From assembly GCA_017524845.1 (NCBI GenBank), contig JAFXUU010000054.1, positions 1 through 33,258 on the forward strand: 33,258 bases of DNA. Direction: 5' to 3'. Positions 8,251 to 16,636 of this stretch are shown piece by piece (the stretch's first letter is position 1; each line of letters opens with the position of its first letter). The DNA comes from Oscillospiraceae bacterium (GTDB taxonomy: Bacteria > Bacillota > Clostridia > Oscillospirales > Oscillospiraceae). A program made the translations under genes and the position numbers. The notes beneath the pieces are model-generated. The model was not told the DNA's origin, ran no database searches, and saw only the letters and a list, made by a program, of their open reading frames with translations.

Positions 8251-9056
8251 GCGAGGGAGACGGAGGCGCTGTAGGCCATGTCCTCCGGCAGAGCGACGCC
8301 GGGGTCCTCCAATACCAGCTTGGGGGAGAGACCGGCTTCCTCCGCCCCCAGCATGAAGTGGCAGAGGGCGATGCCCAGGTCGATGCGCTGCAGCTCGCCC
8401 ACGGCGTCGTTCACCATGCCCGCGCTCCGCTTGAGATAAAAGTGCCAGAGCCCGTCCCGGCGGAGGATCCGCCAGGGCTGCCGGTTCACGGCGGAGGGAG
8501 CCCAGCGCACCGCTTCCAGGGTCCGTTCCAGCCCGTCCCCGGCGGCGAGGGGGGTGGAAAAATCGCTGTCGAAGAAGAGCTCCGTCAGGGGCTTCCGCTC
8601 GTCCGCCCGGATACCCTTCCGCATGAGGCTGTCCCGGAGGGAGCGCTTTTTCGCCGGGTAGCCCAGAGGACTGACGCAGGGCATGCGCTCCTCCGCCCGG
8701 AGGCCCACCGCCTGTTCGAAGGTCTCCCGGTTCATGGTGCCGCCGATCCACACGGTGCCCACGCCCAGGGACCAGGCGTAGAGCACCAGGCGCTCGAAGG
8801 CGTAGCCGAAGGCTTCCTCCCCGTGGGGGACCCGGCCCACCGTCCCGGCGGCGTAGAACTTTTCCCCGCTGATCACCGGGCTGGAAAGCCCGTGCTCCCC
8901 GGCTTCCAGCAGCTTCATGGACACCGGGATGCCGAAGGGGTTTTCCGGCGTTTCCATGAAGGTCAGCAGCTTCTTCGCGTCCTCCGCCGTGAGGGGCCTG
9001 CCGTCGTAGGAGCGCACGCTTTTGCGGCTCATCGCCAACTCGTAAAAGTTTTCCAT
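8247..9056 (-). CDS. Nitroreductase family protein (TM_nitroreductase type)
   Basis: 269-residue FMN-dependent oxidoreductase of the nitroreductase fold. The N-terminal motif SRKSVRSYDGRPLT matches the RRS(I/V)R entry motif of the family; GVGTVWIGG and RWAPSAVNRQPWRI are typical FMN-site segments. It probably reduces quinone- or nitro-like compounds with NAD(P)H in the cytoplasm, but the substrate is not deducible. It is transcribed leftward from its own promoter, divergent from the moxR operon, and ends in the palindrome cluster. The start ATG is followed by a full-length family N-terminus. Confidence 0.88.
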   Translation of the reverse strand: MENFYELAMSRKSVRSYDGRPLTAEDAKKLLTFMETPENPFGIPVSMKLLEAGEHGLSSPVISGEKFYAAGTVGRVPHGEEAFGYAFERLVLYAWSLGVGTVWIGGTMNRETFEQAVGLRAEERMPCVSPLGYPAKKRSLRDSLMRKGIRADERKPLTELFFDSDFSTPLAAGDGLERTLEAVRWAPSAVNRQPWRILRRDGLWHFYLKRSAGMVNDAVGELQRIDLGIALCHFMLGAEEAGLSPKLVLEDPGVALPEDMAYSASVSLA

Positions 9057-9136
9057 CGTTTCCCTTTCTGCGGGCTGCCGCCCGCGACCGTCCGAGGCGT
9101 CTGCTTTCCCTGCCGAGGCGCGGGGCCTCCGGGAGC

Positions 9137-9165
9137 ATCATAGCAGAAAGCGGGAGCTTTCTCAA
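9137..9165 (-). promoter_or_regulatory. Promoter for the nitroreductase gene
   Basis: On the minus strand TTGAGA (9165-9160), a 17-bp spacer and TATGAT (9142-9137), about 80 bases upstream of the start at 9056. Confidence 0.7.
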
Positions 9166-9192
9166 CAGTTCCACGCCCTTCCTGATTCAAAC

Positions 9193-9221
9193 TTGCATAA
9201 GAGCGGAACTGATGGTATGCT
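9193..9221 (+). promoter_or_regulatory. Promoter for the moxR operon
   Basis: TTGCAT (9193-9198), a 17-bp spacer and TATGCT (9216-9221), 30 bases upstream of the GTG start at 9252. It is back to back with the nitroreductase promoter. Confidence 0.65.
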
Positions 9222-9251
9222 GGAACGGAAAAAGCGGAAGGCGGTGATCCT

Positions 9252-10190
9252 GTGTCTGAGATCAGGCTTGTGGAGAACGTGAAGGAAAACGTGGCGAAGG
9301 TCATCGTGGGTAAAGAGGAACAGACGGAGGCCCTGCTGCTGGCCCTGGTCTGCGGCGGCCACGTGCTCATCGAGGACGTGCCCGGCCTGGGGAAGACCAC
9401 CCTGGTCACGGCCCTGGCCCGCTCTCTGAGCTGCTCCTATTCCCGCATCCAGTTCACCCCGGACCTGCTCCCCTCCGACGTGACGGGCTACACGGCCTTC
9501 GATCCGGGGACGGGGGAGCGGCAGATCTGCTTCGGCGGCCTGATGGCCCAGGTCGTCCTGGCGGACGAGATCAACCGCACCAGCCCGAAGACCCAGTCGA
9601 GCCTGCTGGAGGCCATGCAGGAGACCCAGCTCACCATCGACGGCACGACCTATCCGCTGCCCGAGCCCTTCATCGTACTGGCCACCCAGAACCCGGTGGA
9701 GCATACGGGCACGTACCCCCTGCCGGAGGCCCAGCTGGACCGCTTCTTCATGCAGCTCTCCCTGGGCTACCCGAGCCGGGAGGAGGAGATCGACATCCTC
9801 CGGCGCAATATGTCCGGCCGTCCCCTGGACAGGCTGGAGCCCGTGGCCTCCGCGGAGGATATCCTGGCCCTGCGGGAGGAACGGAAAAGGGTGCGCTGCG
9901 CCGACGCGGTGCTGGACTACGTCGTGCAGCTCGCGGAGGCGACGCGGAAGGACGAGCGCGTCAGCCTGGGCGTTTCTCCCCGGGGCTGCATCGCCCTGAC
10001 GGAGGCGGCCATGGCCCGGGCCCTCTTTGCCGGCCGGGATTATACCCTCCCGGACGACGTGCAGGCCCTGGCGCCCCGGGTGCTGGCCCACCGCCTCGTT
10101 CTCGACCGGCGCAGCGGCCTCCGGGGGGAGACCCGCACCGGCATCCTGAACGCCATCCTTCGGGAGCTCAAGGTCCCTGCGGTGTCATGA
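9252..10190 (+). CDS. MoxR family AAA+ ATPase
   Basis: 312-residue AAA+ ATPase with chaperone-like roles in maturation of metallo- or surface complexes. The Walker A segment GLGKTT is near residues 44-49, Walker B is VVLADEINR, and the family sensor region TQNPVEHTGTYPLPEAQLDRF (positions 9685-9745) is intact. The GTG start at 9252 gives the canonical N-terminus (SEIRLVENVKENVAKVIVG). The stop overlaps the next start (ATGA at 10187). It is followed by DUF58 and transglutaminase-like genes, the classical moxR-associated operon. Confidence 0.95.
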   Translation: MSEIRLVENVKENVAKVIVGKEEQTEALLLALVCGGHVLIEDVPGLGKTTLVTALARSLSCSYSRIQFTPDLLPSDVTGYTAFDPGTGERQICFGGLMAQVVLADEINRTSPKTQSSLLEAMQETQLTIDGTTYPLPEPFIVLATQNPVEHTGTYPLPEAQLDRFFMQLSLGYPSREEEIDILRRNMSGRPLDRLEPVASAEDILALREERKRVRCADAVLDYVVQLAEATRKDERVSLGVSPRGCIALTEAAMARALFAGRDYTLPDDVQALAPRVLAHRLVLDRRSGLRGETRTGILNAILRELKVPAVS

Positions 10191-11353
10191 AAGTCCTGCG
10201 GATCCTCTTCTATCTCCTGATGCCGGCCTTTCTGATCGCCGGTCTCTATACGGGGCTGCGGATCTGGTATATCCTGCTCATCGCCCAGATCCTGCTGCTG
10301 CTCGCCATTCTGGCCCTGAACCAGTGGACAGCGCGCACCTTCGCCTTCACCCAGACCCTGGACGACGCGTCCGGTTCCAAGGGGGGCGAGACGGCCCTGC
10401 ACCTCTCCATCCGGAACGAGAAGCCCTTTCCTCTCTCCATGATCCGGGCGGACGTGGAGCTGGCCGCTCCCAGCGAAAACCGGCAGATCTCCTTCAGCCT
10501 GCTGCCCTTCTCGGGAAAGGAATTCGATTTCCCCGTCGCCATGCCCTACCGGGGGGTGTATCCTCTGGGGATGACGACGCTGCAGATCACGGATATCTTC
10601 GGGCTTCTGCCCCTGCGCTTCGATATGCGGAAGCTCCCCTTCTACCGCCAGCCGGAGCTCACCGTCTGCCCCAGGGCGGAGACCCTCTCCTCCCTCCGGG
10701 GGGAGGTGGCGGACGAAAAGCTCTTCGGCGACCGGTATCTTCTCTCCGCAGAAAGCGGCAGCAGCATCTCCGGGGCCAGGGAATACCGCCCCGGCGACCC
10801 TCTGAAGCAGATCCACTGGAAAAAGAGCGCCGCCCGGGGCAAGCTCTACGTCAGGCAGTACGAGCAGCCCGTGCGGGAGAACCTGACCCTTTACGTCGAC
10901 AACTGCGCCTGCGGCCTCGCCGGGGAGGCGGCCCTCGCCCTGGCCGACACCGTCTGCGAGGCCGCCGCCTGCATCACCCTCCACTGTCTCGGCAGGAACC
11001 GCAGCGCCGTGCTCCGGGCCCTCTGCGACTCCGGCGGCGTCCCCCGGCAGGAGGAGGCGCTGAGCATGGAGGATTTTGAGCGCGTCCGCCGCTGGCTGGC
11101 CCGGCTGCCCTTCGGAGAAAAGCCTTCGGCGGGGGAATTCCCCCCGGAGGCCGGGGACGCGGGGAGCGCGCTGATCGTCGTCACGGGGGCCTGCGGCGAG
11201 GAGACGGAGGCGCGCATCGCCGCGGTTTCGCCCTATTTCAGCGCCGTCACCCTGGTGCTGGTGGGGGAAGAGGGGCAGCCGCCCGCCTCACTCCCGGCAC
11301 TCCGCCTTCCCGTGGGCTGCAGCGTGGCGGAAGTGCTGGCTTCGCTGGAATGA
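10187..11353 (+). CDS. DUF58 domain membrane-anchored protein
   Basis: 388 residues. Two hydrophobic segments at about residues 4-20 and 25-42 anchor it in the membrane. The DUF58 core SGAREYRPGDPLKQIHWK followed by SAARGKLYVRQYE lies near residues 196-226. The C-terminal half resembles a vWA-like fold without a clear metal-binding MIDAS motif. Function is unknown, but MoxR-DUF58-transglutaminase operons are widespread and thought to act together at the cell surface. Translation is coupled to moxR by a 4-bp overlap. Confidence 0.9.
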   Translation: MKVLRILFYLLMPAFLIAGLYTGLRIWYILLIAQILLLLAILALNQWTARTFAFTQTLDDASGSKGGETALHLSIRNEKPFPLSMIRADVELAAPSENRQISFSLLPFSGKEFDFPVAMPYRGVYPLGMTTLQITDIFGLLPLRFDMRKLPFYRQPELTVCPRAETLSSLRGEVADEKLFGDRYLLSAESGSSISGAREYRPGDPLKQIHWKKSAARGKLYVRQYEQPVRENLTLYVDNCACGLAGEAALALADTVCEAAACITLHCLGRNRSAVLRALCDSGGVPRQEEALSMEDFERVRRWLARLPFGEKPSAGEFPPEAGDAGSALIVVTGACGEETEARIAAVSPYFSAVTLVLVGEEGQPPASLPALRLPVGCSVAEVLASLE

Positions 11354-11363
11354 GGTGGCCGCC

Positions 11364-13682
11364 GTGAAAAGGACGAAATACGACGCCTCTCTTGTCGTGG
11401 AGCTGGTCTGCTGCCTTCTGGGCAGCTGCGCCTTCTGCAGCGCCCTGCTGCCCGCCCTGGGCCAGGAGGCGGGCATGATGGACTGCCTGGCCTTCGCCGC
11501 GGTGGACCTGTCCCTGATCTTCCTCCTGTCCCGCCGCTGGTGGATCGCCCCGCTGCTGCTCGCGGTCCCCGGCTTCCTGGGCTGGGCGGCCATCGAGCTG
11601 TTCCGCCTCCGGGAGGCCGTGACGGCCTACGTCGCGGGCTTCATCGAGTGGTACAACGCTGCCTATCCCTATACGCTGCCCTATTCGGAGAACGGCAGCC
11701 GCTTCCTCGTGCATCTCGCCTTCACCTTTCCCGTGACCCTGGCGCTCTATATCTATTTCCGCAGGCTGCCCCTGCTGCCGGTCTGGGTCGCCCTGAGCGC
11801 CGCCCTGCTTATGTGGATGCATGCCGCCTCTTCGGAGCTCTTCCTGCCCGCGGCGGCGCTGCTCACGGTCGTCTTCTTCGTCCTCCTGGCCCGCACGAAC
11901 GCCTGGAGCATCAACCGGAGGCTCCGGGGGGAGGGCGTCCCCTCGGCGGCCATGCAGCTCACGGCCCTGGCCCTGGCGCCGCTGGCGGTGCTCTTCGCCT
12001 TCGCCGTCGGTCCGAAGACGGACGGGGCGTGGCAGTCGAAGGCATTGGTGAATCTCGTGGAGGACGTGCGGGACGTCCTCGCCTTCTACCGGGAGGGCAG
12101 CTCCGGGGGCGACAGCTTCGACCTCTCCTATTCCGGCCTCGCCCCCAACGGCTACGCCCTGGGGGGCGACGTCAGCCCCAACAACCGCCCGGTCCTGCGG
12201 GTGAAGACCTCCACGCCCATCCTGCTGGCCGGCGCCGTATACGAGACCTACGACGGACGCAGCTGGTACGATACCGGGGCCATGGGGAATTTCCGCTTCT
12301 CCAGCCCCCTCTGGCGGGGCAAGCGGCGGGAGGTATTCACCATCGACAAGCCCTCCTCCAACAAAGCGGCGGCTCCCTTTGCCAAGGTCAGCAAAACCGC
12401 GGCCCTGGAGGTCAGCATGGCCGTGAAGCTCCGGGCGTTCTTCTCCGGCGGCAAGCTGGAGAAGCTCGCCCTGCCCTACGGGGACGACGCCTCCGTCTAT
12501 TTCAACGACCAGGGGGAGCTGTATGCGGAGGAATACCCCGTGTCGTTCACCGTGTATACGATCAGGACCCGGGTCTTCGACCGGGACCGGGAGGATTTCG
12601 ACGAGAATATGCAGCGGCTGCTCCGCTATGCCGCGACCTCCAAAGACAAGGAATACGAGACGATCGTCGGGCGAAACACCGCGGTCCCCGACACGGTGGA
12701 GCCCTTCGTCCGGGCGCTGGCCGAAACGATCACGGCGGACTGTACCGACGACTGGGAGAGGGCGGCCGCCATCGAAAAATGGCTGGGGGAGAACTGCACC
12801 TACACCCAGACCCCCGGGGACGTACCGGAGGACCGGGACTTCGTCTCCTATTTCCTGGAGACGGGGGAGGGCTACTGCACCTATTACGCCAGCGCCATGA
12901 CCGTGCTGGCCCGCCTGGCCGGGCTCCCGGCGCGCTACGTCACCGGCTACGGCCTGAAGCAGGCGGACCGGCGGCCCCAGACCACCGCCTACATCGCCAC
13001 CAACGCCACCGCCCACGCCTGGAGCCAGATCTATTTCTACGGCATCGGCTGGGTGGACTTCGACCCCCTGCGCTGGGAGTTCTACGAGCCGGCGGCGGCG
13101 GATCCACCCGTCGTCAAAGAGACCCCCGTCGAGCAGCCCCAGCCCACCCCGGAGATCACCCCGCCGCCCACGCCGGAGCCGGAAGCGCCGACGGAAACGG
13201 AGGAAAAGGCGGCCGCGGCCGCCCGGAGCCGGAGCCGGAGCGGGAAGGGCCTGCTGGTCGTCTTCGGCTGCTACCTCGCGGCCTTTCTTGTCTTCCTCCT
13301 CGTGCGCTTCGTGCTGCTGTTCTTCCGGGTGGAGAACTTTTATTCCCGCCTCCTGCGCCGTTACCCGGACAACGCCGCCCGGGCGGACGAATGCTACCGG
13401 CAGATCCTGAAGCAGCTGGGCTTCCTGGGGCTGCGGATGGAGCCCTCGGATACGATCCTCAGCTTCTGCGAAAAGGCCGACAGGCTCCTGGCGGACGCGC
13501 CGGCCCACGAGTCCGTGGCGGAGATATGCCGCCCGGTGCTCCTTGCCCGCTTCGCCGGACAGGAGCCCACGGACGGGGAGCTCCGGCGGATGTGCGATTT
13601 CTGCATCTTCATGGAGCGCTGCCTCCGCAGGAGGCTGGGCGCGAGGCGCTACGTCCTCCGCCGGATGCTCCTCGGACGTTAG
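11364..13682 (+). CDS. Membrane transglutaminase-like protein (TgpA type, DUF4129-like C-terminus)
   Basis: 772 residues from GTG 11364, chosen because AGGTGG lies five bases upstream; an in-frame GTG at 11355 is also possible. About six hydrophobic helices occupy the first 210 residues, followed by a large extracytoplasmic part. The transglutaminase-like core has Cys505 in EGYCTYYAS, His551 in AHAWSQIY and Asp567 in VDFDPL, so the Cys-His-Asp triad is intact. A Pro/Glu-rich linker (residues about 585-625) precedes one more membrane helix and a cytoplasmic C-terminal domain. It is the third gene of the moxR operon and probably a surface protease or cross-linking enzyme; its substrate is unknown. 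Confidence 0.9.
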   Translation: MKRTKYDASLVVELVCCLLGSCAFCSALLPALGQEAGMMDCLAFAAVDLSLIFLLSRRWWIAPLLLAVPGFLGWAAIELFRLREAVTAYVAGFIEWYNAAYPYTLPYSENGSRFLVHLAFTFPVTLALYIYFRRLPLLPVWVALSAALLMWMHAASSELFLPAAALLTVVFFVLLARTNAWSINRRLRGEGVPSAAMQLTALALAPLAVLFAFAVGPKTDGAWQSKALVNLVEDVRDVLAFYREGSSGGDSFDLSYSGLAPNGYALGGDVSPNNRPVLRVKTSTPILLAGAVYETYDGRSWYDTGAMGNFRFSSPLWRGKRREVFTIDKPSSNKAAAPFAKVSKTAALEVSMAVKLRAFFSGGKLEKLALPYGDDASVYFNDQGELYAEEYPVSFTVYTIRTRVFDRDREDFDENMQRLLRYAATSKDKEYETIVGRNTAVPDTVEPFVRALAETITADCTDDWERAAAIEKWLGENCTYTQTPGDVPEDRDFVSYFLETGEGYCTYYASAMTVLARLAGLPARYVTGYGLKQADRRPQTTAYIATNATAHAWSQIYFYGIGWVDFDPLRWEFYEPAAADPPVVKETPVEQPQPTPEITPPPTPEPEAPTETEEKAAAAARSRSRSGKGLLVVFGCYLAAFLVFLLVRFVLLFFRVENFYSRLLRRYPDNAARADECYRQILKQLGFLGLRMEPSDTILSFCEKADRLLADAPAHESVAEICRPVLLARFAGQEPTDGELRRMCDFCIFMERCLRRRLGARRYVLRRMLLGR

Positions 13683-13841
13683 GGCAGCGCCGCACGCTTC
13701 GCGGCACGCATCCTGCTTGCATTTTCCGATTCTGCGCCCTGTTTGTCGGCGTTTTGCCGACGGATGAGACCCGCTCTACGAAGCGTAGGTTGCGCTTCGG
13801 GAGCGGGTCTGCTATGCTCTCCCCGTCAGGAGGCGAAGGAA
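13683..13841. other. Hairpin-rich intergenic region before the HTH gene
   Basis: Holds three palindromes: GCCGC/GCGGC (13689-13705), GTCGGC/GCCGAC (13745-13761), and a composite 44-bp palindrome (13767-13810) with outer arms AGACCCGCTC/GAGCGGGTCT and inner arms CGAAGCG/CGCTTCG. The first may end the moxR operon, although no T-tract follows it. Confidence 0.6.
13790..13818 (+). promoter_or_regulatory. Promoter within a large palindrome upstream of the HTH regulator
   Basis: TTGCGC (13790-13795), a 17-bp spacer and TATGCT (13813-13818). The -35 box and most of the spacer lie in the right half of the palindrome 13767-13810, so a regulator bound there would block or modulate RNA polymerase. AGGAGG (13828-13833) follows, 8 bases before the ATG. 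Confidence 0.6.
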
Positions 13842-14480
13842 ATGAATCAATACGTCACCGGCGCCATGATCCGGCGCCTGCGGGAAGCCAGGGGGATCAC
13901 CCAGCAGCAGCTGGCGGAGCGGATGCTCGTGAGCGGCAAGGCCGTGTCCCGCTGGGAGACCGGCCGGGGCTTCCCGGACGTCACGCTGATCGAGCCGCTG
14001 GCCGCGGCCCTGGGCGTTTCCGTCATCGAGCTCTTTTCCGGGGAGAAAATGGTGAACACCAACCGGGCGGCAAACATGCTCCGGCTGCGGTTTTACGTCT
14101 GTCCCATCTGCGGCAACGTGATCCTGAGCGCGGGGGAGGCCGTGGTGAGCTGCTGCGGCGTCACCCTCCCGGCCTTGGAGGCGGAGGAGCCGGACGAAGA
14201 CCATCCCCTCCGCCTGGAGCGGACGGAGGACGAATGGTTCGCGGCCGTAGCCCACGAAATGAGCAGGACCCACTACGTCTCCTTCATCGCCGCGGTGCAC
14301 GACGACGGCTGCGAGCTGCGGAAGCTCTATCCGGAGTGGAACGCGGAGGGCCGCTTCCGCCTGAGCGGAACGAAATACCTGTATTACTACTGCAATCGGC
14401 ACGGGCTGTTCCGGGTTTCCGCTGCGGCCCTGATGCGGGCCGAAGGGGAAGCGGAGAAGAAAAGGAGGTCGAAGGCATGA
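13842..14480 (+). CDS. HTH (XRE-type) regulator with Cys-rich C-terminal domain
   Basis: 212 residues. Residues 1-65 are a Cro/CI-type helix-turn-helix (RRLREARGITQQQLAERM, then GKAVSRWETGRGFPD). The C-terminal part has CPICG followed about 20 residues later by SCCGV, a metal-binding ribbon reminiscent of desulfoferrodoxin-like or rubredoxin-like sites, found in a group of clostridial HTH proteins. ATG 13842 is preceded by AGGAGG; the frame is open further upstream but runs through the promoter palindrome. The stop overlaps the next start (ATGA), tying it to the flavoprotein gene, which it may regulate in response to redox or metal. That regulatory link is inference. Confidence 0.85.
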   Translation: MNQYVTGAMIRRLREARGITQQQLAERMLVSGKAVSRWETGRGFPDVTLIEPLAAALGVSVIELFSGEKMVNTNRAANMLRLRFYVCPICGNVILSAGEAVVSCCGVTLPALEAEEPDEDHPLRLERTEDEWFAAVAHEMSRTHYVSFIAAVHDDGCELRKLYPEWNAEGRFRLSGTKYLYYYCNRHGLFRVSAAALMRAEGEAEKKRRSKA

Positions 14481-15157
14481 GGATCCTGGTGCTGAACGGA
14501 AGCCCCAAGAAGAAGAGCGACACCTTCCGGCTGACGGAGGCCTTCCTCCGGGGCATGAACAAAAAGCACACGCAGGAGGTGCGGGTGGTGAACGTGATCG
14601 AAAAGAACGTCGCTCCCTGCCGGGGCTGCTTCCGGTGCTGGGAGCGGGAGGACGGGCACTGCGTCATAGAGGACGATCAGAACGAGATCCTGGACCTGTA
14701 CCGCAGGGCGGAGCTGGCGATCTGGAGCTTTCCACTTTACTGCTACGCCATGCCCTCCCACCTGAAGGCGGTGCTGGACCGTACGATCCCCCTCATTCGC
14801 ATGAAGATGGTGCGGGAGGCGGACGGAAGGGTACGCCACGAGCCCCTGGCCGACTTCTCCCGGCTCCGGACCCTGGTCGTCTGCGGCTGCGGCTTCCCGG
14901 ACTGGGCCGGGAATTTTCAGGGACTCCGGGCCATGTGCAAAGCCTGCTTCCGCTCGCCGGACATGGTCTGCGTGCCCGAAACGCCCCTGATGAACGTGCC
15001 CGCCGCCGCAACCGTGGCCGAGCCGCTGCTGGCGCGCTTCGAGCGGGCGGGGGAGGAATACGCCGGGACCCTGACCCTCTCCCCGGAGACCGTGGCGGCC
15101 CTGGAAACGCCCATGATCCCGGCGGAGGAATACATCCGCCATGTGAACGGACTCTAA
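14477..15157 (+). CDS. Flavodoxin-like NAD(P)H-dependent FMN reductase
   Basis: 226-residue flavodoxin-fold protein. N-terminal ILVLNGSPKKKSDTFRL is the FMN phosphate-binding loop; CRGCFRCW and then CVIEDDQNEI followed by WSFPLYCYAMPSHLKAVLDR are typical of the NADPH-dependent FMN reductase / flavodoxin-like fold family. AAAGGAGG precedes the ATG and the start overlaps the HTH stop by 4 bases. Its stop overlaps the stop of the converging nucleotidyltransferase gene (15154-15157). It is probably a redox enzyme for quinones, metals or xenobiotics. Confidence 0.9.
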   Translation: MRILVLNGSPKKKSDTFRLTEAFLRGMNKKHTQEVRVVNVIEKNVAPCRGCFRCWEREDGHCVIEDDQNEILDLYRRAELAIWSFPLYCYAMPSHLKAVLDRTIPLIRMKMVREADGRVRHEPLADFSRLRTLVVCGCGFPDWAGNFQGLRAMCKACFRSPDMVCVPETPLMNVPAAATVAEPLLARFERAGEEYAGTLTLSPETVAALETPMIPAEEYIRHVNGL

Positions 15158-16194
15158 TCGGATACGAAATAAGCGTCCAGAAAGGCGTCGAGGTCGGCGA
15201 AGCGGCGGACGGGCATCCCCAGCTTCGCGTATTCCCCGGCATAGGCCTCCAGCGCCGCGTCGAAGACCTCGGCGTTTCCGCGTAGATCCGCCGGTTCGAA
15301 GCGGTCCATGATCTCGAGTTCCCCGGTCCCTGCGCCTTCCGCCAGTTCCCGGAGCATCAGCTGCAGGGAACCCAGGTTCATATAGGAAGAGAAGAGATCG
15401 CTCCGGTCCGCCGCCTCCCACATCTTGTTTCTCCAGTTGGAGACCATTTCCTCATAGGTCCCGGCCAGGTCCTCCGGGGCGGGCTTTGCCCCCGCCCTCG
15501 GCACCCGCAGCACGTCCTGAACGGTAACGAACAGCTTTGTCAGCGCCGAGCGGAGTCCCTCCGCCGTGTCGGCCCGAAGCACGTCCGTTACCTTTTTTTC
15601 CGCGTCGAAGGGCAGGTCCAGCGCGGCCAGCTCCCGGAAGGCGCGCTTGGTCCCCAGGCGGAAATACCGGCCGTGCCAGAGCATGAGGGCGTCCAGCAGC
15701 CACCAGACCGCCTCCCCGGCGTGGGTGCGGACAGCGGAAAGGTCAGAAGCCAGGCAGGCCTTCGCGTATTCCTCCCGGGCTTCCCGCAGGAGCTTTTCCG
15801 CCTTTTCGAACCGCGCCCCGGAGGCGAGGATGCCCCGCGCCCTGCGCCGCAGCGCCTCCAGACGCCCGGCGGCTTCCCCGTCCCGGCAGAAGACGAGCTC
15901 GGAATCCAGCAGCTTCGCCAGGTGGGCGTGGGCGCATTCCGCATCGGCCTCCAGGCTCTCCCAGCTCGTGAGATAGAGGTCGTAGCCCACGCCGGTATCC
16001 TCCAGGATGAAGCCCCCGGCCAGCTGCCGTCCCCGCCCGTCGCCCGCGACGATCAGGAGGTCCACGTCCGATTTTTCCCAGTCGTCCCCCGTGACCGCCG
16101 AGCCGTAGACCCCCAGCAGCTCCAGGGCGCCGGGGCAGACGGCCGCCGCCTTCTTCAGAACAGCTTCGACGATCCTTCGGTCCCGTTCCTTCAC
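15154..16194 (-). CDS. Nucleotidyltransferase-fold protein
   Basis: 346 residues. The N-terminal MNT/Pol-beta type nucleotidyltransferase core is visible as VYGSAVTGDDW and SDVDLLIV, with Gly31-Ser32 and the acidic pair Asp43/Asp45. The remainder is helical, similar in layout to kanamycin-nucleotidyltransferase-like or HEPN-type helical domains. It could modify a small molecule, a drug or RNA; no partner toxin gene lies beside it. GTG start at 16194 with GGGAGG upstream. It is the last gene of the leftward operon, 31 bases after the deformylase. Confidence 0.8.
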   Translation of the reverse strand: MKERDRRIVEAVLKKAAAVCPGALELLGVYGSAVTGDDWEKSDVDLLIVAGDGRGRQLAGGFILEDTGVGYDLYLTSWESLEADAECAHAHLAKLLDSELVFCRDGEAAGRLEALRRRARGILASGARFEKAEKLLREAREEYAKACLASDLSAVRTHAGEAVWWLLDALMLWHGRYFRLGTKRAFRELAALDLPFDAEKKVTDVLRADTAEGLRSALTKLFVTVQDVLRVPRAGAKPAPEDLAGTYEEMVSNWRNKMWEAADRSDLFSSYMNLGSLQLMLRELAEGAGTGELEIMDRFEPADLRGNAEVFDAALEAYAGEYAKLGMPVRRFADLDAFLDAYFVSD

Positions 16195-16225
16195 GTTCCC
16201 GCCTCCCGTTTCCTTGTTTTCCGGC

Positions 16226-16636
16226 TCAGATGAGTATGCCGCCGAGATGGTCGATCTCGTGCTGGACGATCTGGGCCGTCCAGCCGGTGTAGGTTTTCAG
16301 CCGCGGCTGGAAGCGCTCGTTGAGATACCGCACCTTGATGCTCTGATATCGCTTCGTCTTCCGCCTGCCGCTGAGGGAGAGGCAGCCCTCCTCGGCCTCG
16401 AAGGGGCCGGAGAACTTCACGATCTCCGGGTTGAACATGGTGACGGCTTTTCCTTCGTCGTAAAAGACGACGACGCGCTTGAGAACCCCGATCATGTTCG
16501 CCGCCATGCCCACGCAGCTTTCCCTGTGGGCTTCCAGGGTGTCCCGGAGGTCCCGGGCGGTCTCCAGGTCCTCCGGCCCGGCGGGGGCCGATTTCTGCGC
16601 CAGCAGGATGGGGTCCTTCACGATGGGTCGTATCAC
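16226..16636 (-). CDS. def: Peptide deformylase, short clostridial form
   Basis: 136 residues; removes formyl groups from nascent proteins. Motif II is EEGCLS (metal ligand Cys85) and motif III is QHEIDH (His126, Glu127, His130). Motif I reads VGMAANMIG, with Met48 where most deformylases have the conserved Gln that stabilises the oxyanion, and Cys41 where the first Gly of the motif usually is. This variant is, to my knowledge, characteristic of a short clostridial subfamily. Start is GTG 16636, with GGAGGGAGG upstream, overlapping the preceding gene's stop (GTGA). No fmt neighbour is present, so this may be a second copy or a specialised enzyme. Confidence 0.88.
   Translation of the reverse strand: MIRPIVKDPILLAQKSAPAGPEDLETARDLRDTLEAHRESCVGMAANMIGVLKRVVVFYDEGKAVTMFNPEIVKFSGPFEAEEGCLSLSGRRKTKRYQSIKVRYLNERFQPRLKTYTGWTAQIVQHEIDHLGGILI

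Noticed and set aside
11247..13508. Minus-strand open frame of 753 codons opposite the transglutaminase gene
   Set aside because: Shadow of a membrane protein gene with an intact catalytic triad; low-complexity composition and no start context.
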